Below, one piece after another: positions 7,721 through 16,447 of a DNA stretch of 64,000 bases (the stretch's first letter is position 1; every line of letters begins with the position of its first letter). The notes beneath the pieces were generated by a model. That model did not search any database. It was not told where the DNA came from and saw nothing but the letters and a program-made list of their open reading frames with translations. The stretch spans positions 1 to 64,000 of the forward strand of contig CAOKSY010000004.1 in NCBI GenBank assembly GCA_948471525.1. Reading direction: 5' to 3'. The DNA comes from an uncultured Clostridia bacterium (GTDB taxonomy: Bacteria > Bacillota > Clostridia > Christensenellales > UBA3700). The translations under genes were made by a program, and so were the position numbers.

Positions 7721-9640
7721 ATGAAGACAGAGAGAATGAGCGTCGGCGAGGCAGTCGTAAGATTTTTGGACAATCAATACGTCAGTTTTGACGGCAAAGT
7801 AACTAAATTCGTCGAGGGAGTATTCACTATTTTCGGACACGGTTGCGTGTTGGGTATAGGCGAAGCGCTGTCAATGGGCAGTCATTCGCTGAGAGTGTAT
7901 CAGGGAAAGAACGAACAGGGTATGGCGCAAGTAGCCGTCTCGTATGCAAAACAGAACAACAGGCGCAAGATATTGCCCTGCGTATCCTCGATTGGTCCCG
8001 GCGCGGCCAATATGGTGACTGCCGCGGGCACGGCAACTGCCAACAATATACCGCTGCTACTTTTTATGGGCGACACTTTCGCCACAAGACAGCCCGATCC
8101 CGTGTTGCAGCAGATCGAGCAGACTTACAGCGCGGCTATTACGACAAACGACGCGTTTAAGGCGGTGACGAGATATTTTGACAGAATATCCAGACCGGAG
8201 ATGTTGATGAGCGCTATGCTCAATGCGATGAGGGTATTGTTGGATCCCGCTCATACAGGCGCGGTCGCTATAGCCATGCCGCAGGACGTGCAGGGCGAAT
8301 GTTTTGATTTCCCCGTAGATTTTCTTGCAAAGAGAGTGCATAGGATCACCAGACCGGTTCCTGTAAAAGAGGAATTGGACGACGCGGCCGACGCTATCAA
8401 AAACAGCAAAAAGCCACTTCTCATCGTGGGCGGCGGCGTAAAATACAGCGAGGCGGGAGACAGCGTAGCTCGTTTCTGTCAAAATCATAATATACCTTTC
8501 TGCGAGACGCAAGCGGGAAAGACGGCTATACCGTCTTCGCATTTCCTCAACGTCGGCGGACTGGGAGTGACGGGCAACAGCAGCGCAAATTCTCTTGCAA
8601 AGGACTGCGATCTCGTGATCGCCGTAGGTACGAGATTTACTGATTTTACTACGGCGTCCAAATCGCTTTATGCGGATAAGAAAGTAGTGACGTTGAACAT
8701 GTCAGACTTCCACGCTTCAAAACTCGACGCGGTAAAAGCCGTCGGCGACGCAAAGGCGGGGATCGAAGCGCTTGACGTTATGTTGGACGGATATAAGTCT
8801 GGATACGGGAACGAGATAGAGAAAGCCAAAGCCGATTGGGCAAAAGAGATGGAAAGACTTACTTCCATTGGCGTAGGAGATAAGTATTCTCCAGAGATAG
8901 ACGCTCATGTTCCCGACGTGATAAAAGATTTTATAGACACGCACGGCGGAGCTATGGCGCAGACGACTGCGATAGGAATAATAAGAGAATGCATACCCGA
9001 CGACGCTATAATAGTAGGATCTGCGGGTAGTTTGCCGGGCGATCTGCAGAGAATGTGGACCAGCGATTGCAAGGACAGTTACAATATGGAATACGGATAT
9101 TCCTGTATGGGTTACGAGATAGCCGGCTGTCTGGGCAGTAAGATGGCTTGTCCCGACAGAGAAGTTTATGCAATGGTAGGCGACGGCAGTTATCTTATGC
9201 TCCATTCGGAAATGATTACGGCGTTGCAGGAGGGCATAAAAATGAACGTATTGCTCTTCGACAACGCGTCTTTCGGATGTATAAACAATTTGCAGATGGA
9301 TCAAGGAGTAGACGCTCTGTGTACGGAACTCCGCTATCGCGACGGCGCAAAACCTATACGCGACGGCAAGTTTATGAATATAGATTACGCTATGAGCGCG
9401 AGAGGATACGGATTCGTCACGTATACTGCGCGCAACGAAGAGGAACTTCGCGAAGCTATAGCCGACAGCTTGAGACAGACCGTATCAACGCTGATCGACA
9501 TAAAGGTATTGCCCAAGTCGATGACGCACGGATATGACGGTTGGTGGAACGTAGGCTGTACTCAAGATCCGAGAAGCAAGCGCGCAAAGAGCGCTTTGGA
9601 AAACAAAGAGGAGATGCTTTCAAAGGCTAGAAAATATTGA
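7721..9640 (+). CDS. iolD: 3D-(3,5/4)-trihydroxycyclohexane-1,2-dione hydrolase (thiamine diphosphate enzyme)
   Basis: A 639-residue thiamine diphosphate enzyme that opens the inositol-derived ring to 5-deoxy-glucuronate. It has the three-domain layout of acetolactate-synthase relatives: an N-terminal pyrimidine-binding domain, a Rossmann-like middle domain (about 220-350, with KKPLLIVGGGVKYS) and a C-terminal pyrophosphate domain. The ThDP/Mg motif starts at GDGSYLMLHSEM and closes at LLFDN. The C-terminal GYDGWWNVG is typical of IolD. The ATG follows AGGAGAG. Expressed within the iol operon. No anomalies seen. Confidence 0.95.
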   Translation: MKTERMSVGEAVVRFLDNQYVSFDGKVTKFVEGVFTIFGHGCVLGIGEALSMGSHSLRVYQGKNEQGMAQVAVSYAKQNNRRKILPCVSSIGPGAANMVTAAGTATANNIPLLLFMGDTFATRQPDPVLQQIEQTYSAAITTNDAFKAVTRYFDRISRPEMLMSAMLNAMRVLLDPAHTGAVAIAMPQDVQGECFDFPVDFLAKRVHRITRPVPVKEELDDAADAIKNSKKPLLIVGGGVKYSEAGDSVARFCQNHNIPFCETQAGKTAIPSSHFLNVGGLGVTGNSSANSLAKDCDLVIAVGTRFTDFTTASKSLYADKKVVTLNMSDFHASKLDAVKAVGDAKAGIEALDVMLDGYKSGYGNEIEKAKADWAKEMERLTSIGVGDKYSPEIDAHVPDVIKDFIDTHGGAMAQTTAIGIIRECIPDDAIIVGSAGSLPGDLQRMWTSDCKDSYNMEYGYSCMGYEIAGCLGSKMACPDREVYAMVGDGSYLMLHSEMITALQEGIKMNVLLFDNASFGCINNLQMDQGVDALCTELRYRDGAKPIRDGKFMNIDYAMSARGYGFVTYTARNEEELREAIADSLRQTVSTLIDIKVLPKSMTHGYDGWWNVGCTQDPRSKRAKSALENKEEMLSKARKY

Positions 9641-9682
9641 TAAGTCCGCTAGTTCCGGCGGATAAAAGGCAGGTATTTTTAT

Positions 9683-10576
9683 ATGGATAAGAATAAGATA
9701 AAACTCGGCATTGCGCCGATTGCGTGGACAAACGACGATATGCCCGATCTGGGCGCGGAGAATACTTTTGAGCAATGCGTAAGCGAGATGGCGCTCGCAG
9801 GGTATAAAGGTTGCGAAGTGGGCAACAAATATCCCAAAGACGTAGACGCGCTTAAAAGAGCGTTGGATATGCGCGGACTTGAGATAGCCAATCAGTGGTT
9901 TTCTTCTTTCGTGCTCACTCAGCCTATGGAGCAGGTCGAGAAAGATTTTATAGCTCAATGCAATTTCCTCAAAGCAATGGGCGCAAGGAGAATAGGAGCG
10001 TCGGAGCAGAGTTACAGCATACAGGGACAGATGACCACGCCTGTATTCGAGAATAAATACGTGATGAACGACGCGGAGTGGGATAAGTTCGCCAAAGGTA
10101 TGAACAGACTGGGCGAAATAGCAAATTCTATGGGAATAAATCTCGTATTCCATCATCATATGGGCACGGTAGTACAAACTGCCGAAGAAGTGGACAGAAT
10201 GATGGATATGACAGACAGAGGCAACTTCTCGCTACTGTTTGACAGCGGACATCTCGCGTATTGCGGACAGGATTATCTGTCTGTGCTCAAAAAGCACGCC
10301 GACAGAGTAAAGCACGTTCATCTCAAGGACGTCCGTCCGGACGTTGTGGAGAAAGTCAAGAGGGAAAAACTCTCTTTCCTGCAAGGCGTCAGAGAGGGTG
10401 CGTTTACCGTTCCCGGAGACGGTTGCATAGATTTTGCGCCGATATTCGAGATATTGGATAAGAGCGGTTACGAGGGATGGATGATAGTAGAGGCGGAACA
10501 AGATCCGTCAAAAGCCAATCCGCTCGAATATGCTATCAAAGCAAGAAAGTACATAGCCGACAAGGCAGGACTTTAA
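9683..10576 (+). CDS. iolE: Myo-inosose-2 dehydratase
   Basis: A 297-residue TIM-barrel protein of the xylose isomerase/AP endonuclease 2 superfamily that dehydrates 2-keto-myo-inositol to the diketone used by IolD. It opens with the family-like KLGIAPIAWTNDDMPDLG. Metal-ligand stretches are LVFHHHMGT, LLFDSGHLAY and KHVHLKDV, with a late Glu in MIVEAEQDP. The ribosome site is weak (AGGCAGG, 13 bases upstream). It sits 42 bases after iolD and 35 before iolA. Confidence 0.93.
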   Translation: MDKNKIKLGIAPIAWTNDDMPDLGAENTFEQCVSEMALAGYKGCEVGNKYPKDVDALKRALDMRGLEIANQWFSSFVLTQPMEQVEKDFIAQCNFLKAMGARRIGASEQSYSIQGQMTTPVFENKYVMNDAEWDKFAKGMNRLGEIANSMGINLVFHHHMGTVVQTAEEVDRMMDMTDRGNFSLLFDSGHLAYCGQDYLSVLKKHADRVKHVHLKDVRPDVVEKVKREKLSFLQGVREGAFTVPGDGCIDFAPIFEILDKSGYEGWMIVEAEQDPSKANPLEYAIKARKYIADKAGL

Positions 10577-10611
10577 ATAAAAAACGATTTTCAAAAGAAA
10601 GGAGAAATATT

Positions 10612-12120
10612 ATGGCAATAAAGACACTCGGATATTTTACCAACAACGAGTTCGTCAAGTCTACGACGGACAAGTTTTATCCCGTCTTCAACCCGTCGAC
10701 GGGAGAGCAGATCGCGCAGATGCCGCGCTGCACTACGGCGGAAGTGAGCAAGGTGATCGACAACGCTCACGAAGCATACAAAAAATGGTCCAGAGTACCT
10801 GTGATAAAGAGAGTTCAGATACTTTATAAAGTCAGAGATCTTTTGATAGAACATATGGACGAGTTGACCGAACTTTGCGCTACCGAACACGGAAAGAACT
10901 GGGAAGAGAGCAAAGGAGATATACTCAAAGCTAAAGAGGGCACGGAACTCGCATGTTCTATGCCGTCGCTGTTGCAGGGCGAAAGTCTTATGGATGCGTC
11001 AAACGGCTACGATACTGTGCTATACCGCGAATCTATGGGCGTATTCGTAGGTATCGCTCCTTTCAATTTTCCTGCGATGATCCCGATGGGCTGGATGGCT
11101 CCCGTATGTATTGCATGCGGCAACGCTATAGTACTGAAAGTCGCGGGCGCGACGCCTATGACTTCGCTGAGGATCGCGGAACTGTACAGAGAAGCCGGAC
11201 TTCCCGACGGAGTGCTCAATATAGTGAGCTGCGACAGAAACGACACGCAGGAACTCATCTCCAACGATAAAGTAGTCGGCATCACCTTTGTAGGATCTAC
11301 AACCGTAGGAAGATATATATACGAGACTGCCGCTAAATACGGCAAAAGAGTACAGTGTCTTTGCGAGGCGAAGAATCACGCGCTCGTACTCGAAGACGCG
11401 GCTTTGGACAGAACCGCCGCAGGTATAATAAACGCGTCTTACGGATGCGCGGGCGAGAGATGTATGGCTTTGCCCGTCGTAGTAGTTCAGGAAAGCGTCG
11501 CCGACAAACTCGTCGAGAAATTGGTCGCATTGGCAAAGAATATAAAAGTAGGTCCGGCTTACGACAAGACGACAAATCTCGGACCCGTATACAGCGCGGA
11601 GCATAAAAAGAGCGTATCCGACTGGATCCAAAAAGGAATTGACGAGGGAGCAAAAGTCGTTCTCGACGGCAGAAACGTCAAGGTCAAGGGATATGAGAAC
11701 GGCTTCTATCTTGCGCCTACTATCCTCGACGGAGTATCTCCCGAGATGACGGTAGGTCAGAGAGAGATTTTCGGACCGGTACTTTGCATAAAGAGAGTAA
11801 AGAACTTTGAAGAAGGTCTGCAGGTAATGAACGCCAATCCGTTTGCCAACGGTTCGGTCATCTATACGCAGAACGGCTACTACGCAAGAGAATTCGTACG
11901 CAATACGCACGGCGGAATGGTCGGCGTCAACGTAGGTATTCCCGTGCCGGTAGGCGTATTCTCGTTTACCGGACACAAGTATTCTTTCTTCGGCGATCTA
12001 CATTGCCTTGGCAGAGACAGTTTCAAGTTCTATACGGACAGCAAGACGGTCACTACCCACTGGTTTGACGAGCACGAAGCAAAGTCCACCAAGGTATCTA
12101 CCTGGGACGGCACTATCTAA
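10612..12120 (+). CDS. iolA: Methylmalonate/malonate-semialdehyde dehydrogenase (CoA-acylating)
   Basis: A 502-residue aldehyde dehydrogenase that turns malonate semialdehyde from IolJ into acetyl-CoA and CO2 with NAD, the last step of the pathway. The catalytic Cys is C284 in CAGERCMAL; the NAD-binding fold contains GSTTVGRYI. The ATG at 10612 is chosen because AAAGGAG lies just upstream. A longer in-frame reading from 10477 would run into iolE and has no ribosome site. Odd point: the segment that is usually ALTGAKNH in IolA reads CLCEAKNH here, replacing Thr-Gly by Cys-Glu near the active site. Identity as an MMSDH-type enzyme is strong from length and context. Confidence 0.93.
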   Translation: MAIKTLGYFTNNEFVKSTTDKFYPVFNPSTGEQIAQMPRCTTAEVSKVIDNAHEAYKKWSRVPVIKRVQILYKVRDLLIEHMDELTELCATEHGKNWEESKGDILKAKEGTELACSMPSLLQGESLMDASNGYDTVLYRESMGVFVGIAPFNFPAMIPMGWMAPVCIACGNAIVLKVAGATPMTSLRIAELYREAGLPDGVLNIVSCDRNDTQELISNDKVVGITFVGSTTVGRYIYETAAKYGKRVQCLCEAKNHALVLEDAALDRTAAGIINASYGCAGERCMALPVVVVQESVADKLVEKLVALAKNIKVGPAYDKTTNLGPVYSAEHKKSVSDWIQKGIDEGAKVVLDGRNVKVKGYENGFYLAPTILDGVSPEMTVGQREIFGPVLCIKRVKNFEEGLQVMNANPFANGSVIYTQNGYYAREFVRNTHGGMVGVNVGIPVPVGVFSFTGHKYSFFGDLHCLGRDSFKFYTDSKTVTTHWFDEHEAKSTKVSTWDGTI

Positions 12121-12145
12121 AAGTAAATAAAAGAGGTATCAGTTT

Positions 12146-13156
12146 ATGATAAATATAGGTATAATCGGCGCGGGACGTATAGGTAAAGTACACTGCGAAT
12201 CCATTATGTGTTATGTCAAAGGCGCTACCGTAAAAAGCGTCGCAGATCCGTTTATGAACGCGGAGACAGAGAAGTGGCTCAAAGATATGGGAGTCGAGCG
12301 CACGACGAAAGATTATCGCGAGATCCTTGACGACAAGGATATAGACGCGGTGCTTATCTGTTCGTCTACAGACACTCACGCGCCTATCTCGATAGAGTCG
12401 ATAAAAGCGGGCAAGCACGTATTTTGCGAGAAGCCGGTAGATCACGATATAGATAAGATACTCGAGGTCAAAAAGGCGCTTGAAGGCAGCAAAGTAAAAT
12501 ATCAGGTGGGATTCAACCGCCGTTTCGATCACAATTTTGCAGCCGTGCGCGAAGCGGTAAAGGCGGGTAAGATAGGCGCTCTCAACGTGCTCAAGATATG
12601 TTCGAGAGATCCGGGCGCTCCGCCCGTATCATATATAAAGGTAAGCGGAGGAATATTCCTCGATATGACGATACACGACTTCGATATGATAAGATATCTG
12701 TCCGGCGACGAAGTCGAAAGCGTATTCGCTATGGGAGGAGTAATGGTCGATAAGGCTATCGGCGAAGCGGGAGATATAGACACCGCAGTGATAACCATGA
12801 GACTCAAGAGAGGCGCGCTTGCCGTGATCGACAACTGCCGCAGGGCTACTTACGGTTACGATCAGAGAGCGGAAGCGTTCGGCGAGCTCGGTCAGGTAGC
12901 TATCTCCAACGATTGTGCGTCCAACGCGGTGATCTCCAACGGCGAAGGCGTTACCGCAGAGAAACCGTTGCTGTTTTTCCTCGAAAGATATATGCAGGCG
13001 TACGTCAGCGAAGTCAGCGAGTTTGTCGACTGTATCGTCAATGATAAGCCCGTTCCCGTCAGCATAGAAGACGGATTGCAGGCTGTGTTGATAGGAAGAG
13101 CCGCAAAGAAATCGCTCGACGAGGGAAGGCCCGTCAGCCTGTCGGAAATAAAATAG
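12146..13156 (+). CDS. iolG: Inositol 2-dehydrogenase (Gfo/Idh/MocA family)
   Basis: A 336-residue NAD-dependent oxidoreductase that makes 2-keto-myo-inositol (scyllo-inosose), the first step of the pathway. The N-terminal Rossmann motif is IGAGRIGKVHCES (about 7-19). The catalytic Lys lies in CEKPVDHD, and the substrate-binding motif is DMTIHDFDMIRYL. By sequence it could also act on scyllo-inositol or a sugar. Its place as last gene of a complete iol operon supports inositol. The ATG is preceded by AGAGGTATC. A strong bidirectional terminator follows. Confidence 0.9.
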   Translation: MINIGIIGAGRIGKVHCESIMCYVKGATVKSVADPFMNAETEKWLKDMGVERTTKDYREILDDKDIDAVLICSSTDTHAPISIESIKAGKHVFCEKPVDHDIDKILEVKKALEGSKVKYQVGFNRRFDHNFAAVREAVKAGKIGALNVLKICSRDPGAPPVSYIKVSGGIFLDMTIHDFDMIRYLSGDEVESVFAMGGVMVDKAIGEAGDIDTAVITMRLKRGALAVIDNCRRATYGYDQRAEAFGELGQVAISNDCASNAVISNGEGVTAEKPLLFFLERYMQAYVSEVSEFVDCIVNDKPVPVSIEDGLQAVLIGRAAKKSLDEGRPVSLSEIK

Positions 13157-13162
13157 CATATT

Positions 13163-13199
13163 AAACAAAATAGCGGACTTATCGTCCGCTATTTTGTTT
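13163..13199. terminator. Bidirectional intrinsic terminator between iolG and the convergent gene
   Basis: A perfect 16-bp stem (13163-13178 with 13184-13199) has the loop TTATC, with A-rich and T-rich edges. It can end the iol operon on the plus strand and the acyltransferase operon on the minus strand. Confidence 0.9.
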
Positions 13200-13253
13200 G
13201 TATGATTATAATATTTTATCTAAAGAAGTCTATTGAATTATTTATCGACTGAT

Positions 13254-13922
13254 TTAAACGTGCAGTCTTTTCTTCAGTTCGGAGAGATAGGAATCTTTTG
13301 CAAAGAAAGTCAGCGCCATTACGTCGACAAAACCTCTCGCAGTGCATACTATCCAGCCCCAGTCGCATTTGCCTACCCAAAGGAAAGATATTCCTATACA
13401 AATCGCAGAAGCGGCGAAGAGTTTTGTCAAAGCGATCTGATAGTTTCCGCGACCGCCTTTGTGCGCGAATATCAGTATCTCAAGCACGCTCGCCCATACC
13501 AAGAATACTATAGGCGCGCCCAACGTGAAAGCCCAAGGATTGGCAAGTCTCGACGTCCAGATATTGATATAAAAGAGAAGTGCTATCACAGCCGAAAAAT
13601 CCCAGGCGAGATGTTTGCGCGTATTAAAACGCTTTACTGTCGATCTTCCTACCGCAAGCCACAGCAGCGCAAGTCCGAACAGCACGTGCAGAGACCAGGA
13701 AATCCTGCCGCTGACGGTGAGATTTATCGCGCCTGTTACGGCGACTGCCAGTATAGAGAAAAACAAAGTTATCTTTATAAAGAGTTTGCGACCCCTTTTT
13801 TCGTCGACTTTAGGATATTCGTAGATAGACGGAGAGGTCTCTTCGCTTACGAACGCTCCGCAAAGAGGGCAGTTTTTCAAATCGCCGTCGACGTTTACGC
13901 CGCATCTTCTGCAATGGTTCAT
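13254..13922 (-). CDS. Zinc-ribbon multi-pass membrane protein (DUF6320-like)
   Basis: A 222-residue protein with an N-terminal rubredoxin-like zinc ribbon (C4-x2-C7, C18-x2-C21), a charged linker, then about six hydrophobic helices from residue 50 on. It resembles the DUF6320 proteins that accompany condensation-domain-like acyltransferases in Clostridia; that family assignment is from memory, not a search. Its ribosome site AGGAGG is also the last two Arg codons of the upstream acyltransferase, whose stop codon follows at once. The two are therefore translationally coupled, and it probably anchors or partners the acyltransferase at the membrane. Exact role unknown. Confidence 0.75.
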   Translation of the reverse strand: MNHCRRCGVNVDGDLKNCPLCGAFVSEETSPSIYEYPKVDEKRGRKLFIKITLFFSILAVAVTGAINLTVSGRISWSLHVLFGLALLWLAVGRSTVKRFNTRKHLAWDFSAVIALLFYINIWTSRLANPWAFTLGAPIVFLVWASVLEILIFAHKGGRGNYQIALTKLFAASAICIGISFLWVGKCDWGWIVCTARGFVDVMALTFFAKDSYLSELKKRLHV

Positions 13923-13928
13923 AGTTAT

Positions 13929-15203
13929 TTACCTCCTGTTTCCGTTGACGGTCACGTCTATGCCGTGTTTTGTGAGTACGGAGAAGAAATCGCGTTCGAG
14001 TATCGGATCTTTCGACGTTCGAGAGAAGGATATCACCGTCTGTCCGTTATACGATGCGCACGACATAACGTGGTTCATATATTTCTGCGGACCGATCACA
14101 AACTCGAATCTGTCGATATAGTCGTACAGTTCCTCGGGCGTAGTCACGTTGCCTATATTGCTGAAAGTGCAAGACATAAGGTTTTCGCCCACGGCATAAA
14201 AAGATAAATTCATTATAAGCGTCTTCAAAAATCTCGGCGCGACTCTTATCACCGGATTTTTTTCGACAGATACGTTGGAATTGATAAATTTCTGACAGTA
14301 TTCGGGCGTTATCTTTTCCTTTAACTGCGAGTTGAGTTCCTTTGCAATCTCTTCAAACGTCTGTTCGACCGGCTGGATTGTGGAATTGTAATAACCCGCA
14401 AAATTTCTCAACGTTACCGACGGAAACATCTTGCGCAAATTTATAGGAACCTGTATCCTTACCGGACGTTTCTTGGATCTTTTTTCGTAGAGCTGTCTGT
14501 TGAGTACAGCGTACGCCAGCGCCGCCGTCAAATACGTATTGACCGTGCAGTCAAAAGATTTTGCGACTTTGTGCAACTGCTCGAACGGCAGAGTTCCCTG
14601 AATTATATTAAGTACGCCGCGCTTTTCTCTTTGACATTTTATCTGATAAGCTTTGGCTTCTCTGCGCGGCAGAGTGCCTTTGCTCTTATCCATATATCTG
14701 CAGAAGGAATCTTCTACCTCTTCGGGAGTCGGATCGTCTTCATAGTGGAGCAGATCGCCGTAATCCTCTATTTTAGCGCCTTTGAGTTCGCAGTATCTGG
14801 CGACGAGAGTCTTGAGGAAAGTTATGTTTCCCGTGCCGTCGGTTATGGAGTGAAAAACTTCGACAGATATTCTGTGCGAGTGATACAGTACTCTGAATAC
14901 GTATCCCTTGCCCGTCAGTCTCATCATCGTACAAGGAAAATCATTTTCTTTTTCTATTTTCGGTTTTTCGTCGATATACTGGAAATAATACCAGAAGAGT
15001 CCCTTTTTGAGAGTAACTCTAAAAGTAGGGAATCTGTCTATTACGTCGTCGAGCGCGCGTTGAAGAATTTCGGGATCTACCTCGTCTTTCATCACCGCCG
15101 ACATACGAAAGACCGCGTTCCATCTCGAACTTCTTGCCGCGGGATAGATCTTCGCGGCGTTGTCGAGTTTGAACCATTCCTTGTCGAACATTGCGTTTTT
15201 CAT
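13929..15203 (-). CDS. HxxxDG acyltransferase (condensation-domain / alcohol acetyltransferase-like)
   Basis: A 424-residue protein of the CoA-dependent acyltransferase superfamily, which includes NRPS condensation domains, PapA and alcohol acetyltransferases. The catalytic HxxxDG motif is H118-SITDG, preceded by the usual DVIDRFPTFR region. The C-terminal half has the PVNLRKMFPS-like and FAGYYNSTI segments seen in this fold. It probably moves an acyl group onto a lipid or alcohol; donor and acceptor are unknown. No carrier protein or NRPS module is adjacent. Start at 15203 with AGGAGA upstream on the minus strand. First gene of a two-gene operon with the zinc-ribbon membrane protein. Confidence 0.8.
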   Translation of the reverse strand: MKNAMFDKEWFKLDNAAKIYPAARSSRWNAVFRMSAVMKDEVDPEILQRALDDVIDRFPTFRVTLKKGLFWYYFQYIDEKPKIEKENDFPCTMMRLTGKGYVFRVLYHSHRISVEVFHSITDGTGNITFLKTLVARYCELKGAKIEDYGDLLHYEDDPTPEEVEDSFCRYMDKSKGTLPRREAKAYQIKCQREKRGVLNIIQGTLPFEQLHKVAKSFDCTVNTYLTAALAYAVLNRQLYEKRSKKRPVRIQVPINLRKMFPSVTLRNFAGYYNSTIQPVEQTFEEIAKELNSQLKEKITPEYCQKFINSNVSVEKNPVIRVAPRFLKTLIMNLSFYAVGENLMSCTFSNIGNVTTPEELYDYIDRFEFVIGPQKYMNHVMSCASYNGQTVISFSRTSKDPILERDFFSVLTKHGIDVTVNGNRR

Positions 15204-15224
15204 ATTAGTCTCCTACAGATTTAT

Positions 15225-15253
15225 AGTATACATCATCGTTAAACTAAATACAA
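15225..15253 (-). promoter_or_regulatory. Sigma-A promoter of the acyltransferase operon
   Basis: On the minus strand: TTGTAT (complement of 15248-15253), 17-bp spacer, TATACT (complement of 15225-15230), 21 bases before the start codon. Confidence 0.65.
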
Positions 15254-15354
15254 GGCAACCGCGGAAAATAATATTTAAATGTACGATCTTATTATTTACG
15301 GAAATAAAATAGCAAAGTTTCGCCGTATATTGCTGAAATTTTTATTAAAAGGTA

Positions 15355-15383
15355 TTGACAATGCCCGATATATGTATTAGATA
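15355..15383 (+). promoter_or_regulatory. Promoter of the lipoprotein gene
   Basis: A perfect -35 TTGACA (15355-15360), 17-bp spacer and a fair -10 TAGATA (15378-15383), 28 bases before the ATG. Confidence 0.6.
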
Positions 15384-15411
15384 ATATACAATAGATATAG
15401 GAGACTATGTT

Positions 15412-16311
15412 ATGAAGAAAGTCACAGTTATTGCAGTAATATTTATACTTGCGCTTTCCATAGCTTTGACGGCTGTTGGTTGCGGCGGTAGGTCGCTCAA
15501 TCCGGAGGACGAAAATCTCGGCAATTACAAAGAGGAAAATTTGGTTGCGGGCATGAGCGCGTACGATTTGGTGCTCGAGGCGTACGCCAACTTCGTAGAG
15601 GATACGAATTTTGTCAGAGAAGAGTATTTTACATTCTCGGCGGGCAAAGGAGCTATAGCGTCCCGCAATACGCATTTGATACGCAAGATGCAGGGCGACA
15701 GGATATATTCTCAAGAAGTCATATTCGGTTCGGGCATGGACAAGGGAACTTGCGCGACGAGATACTATTATGACGGAAGCGACGCTTACGAGATAAACAA
15801 TACCGATAAGAAGAACGTATCTTACGACAAGGACAGCGGAAAGTTCGAGGTCAAGTCCTGGGGCGAGTTTGCAGAATTCGACGGAGACGTCGAAAGACAG
15901 AATTGGCTGATGAAAGACAAGATCACTACTTACGATATTTCCAAGAGAGAGTATATGTCGCCCACCGCGCATACCGACAAGGTGTATAAAGTCGGCGATA
16001 CTTATTATTGTACTTTGGCTATCGATTGTTCGATAGAGATGATGAAAGGCGTGCAGAGAGAGGCGATGGAAGAATTCTTGGATACTCTTTCGGCGAGCGA
16101 AGAAGGTTTTTCGATAGAAGACACTACGATAGATTTTGCTATCGCGGAGATCGACGGCAAGATGAAATTCAAGATCTGGAGAAGAAACGAGAAGTACAAG
16201 GGCAAGCACTCGACCGGTATCTCGGTATCTTGCGAACAGACCTGTCTCAGTTATTACAGATACGGCGTCGGATACGAGATCACTTCCGACGATCTGCTGA
16301 ATTTGGCTTAA
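15412..16311 (+). CDS. Predicted lipoprotein, function unknown
   Basis: A 299-residue protein with a classic lipoprotein signal: MKK, a hydrophobic stretch, then the lipobox AVG-C24. It should be lipidated at Cys24 and tethered outside the membrane. The mature part is rich in charged and aromatic residues in beta-strand-like patterns (for example VYKVGDTYYCTLAID) and resembles LolA/LppX-like lipid-binding folds only in a general way. I do not recognise the family. The start follows AGGAGA. It is a single-gene unit with its own promoter and terminator. Confidence 0.8.
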   Translation: MKKVTVIAVIFILALSIALTAVGCGGRSLNPEDENLGNYKEENLVAGMSAYDLVLEAYANFVEDTNFVREEYFTFSAGKGAIASRNTHLIRKMQGDRIYSQEVIFGSGMDKGTCATRYYYDGSDAYEINNTDKKNVSYDKDSGKFEVKSWGEFAEFDGDVERQNWLMKDKITTYDISKREYMSPTAHTDKVYKVGDTYYCTLAIDCSIEMMKGVQREAMEEFLDTLSASEEGFSIEDTTIDFAIAEIDGKMKFKIWRRNEKYKGKHSTGISVSCEQTCLSYYRYGVGYEITSDDLLNLA

Positions 16312-16317
16312 ATAAAG

Positions 16318-16339
16318 AGCGGCTGTCAAGCCGCTTTTT
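16318..16339 (+). terminator. Intrinsic terminator after the lipoprotein gene
   Basis: AGCGGCT (16318-16324) and AGCCGCT (16329-16335) form a 7-bp stem with loop GTCA, followed by TTTTT. Confidence 0.85.
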
Positions 16340-16370
16340 ATATTGTTATATTTTAATTGCTTTTCCGTTA

Positions 16371-16400
16371 TTGCAATATCTTCCGCGCCTGTGTTAGAAT
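16371..16400 (+). promoter_or_regulatory. Promoter of the GH3 gene
   Basis: TTGCAA (16371-16376), 18-bp spacer, TAGAAT (16395-16400), 47 bases before the ATG at 16448. Confidence 0.6.
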
Positions 16401-16447
16401 AAAAACGATAAATGGCTTTTGCTGCGCATTTACAGGCGGAGAGGATT

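Noticed and set aside
10477..10611. Longer start for iolA
   Set aside because: The extra 45 codons overlap iolE and lack a ribosome site; the ATG at 10612 has a strong one.
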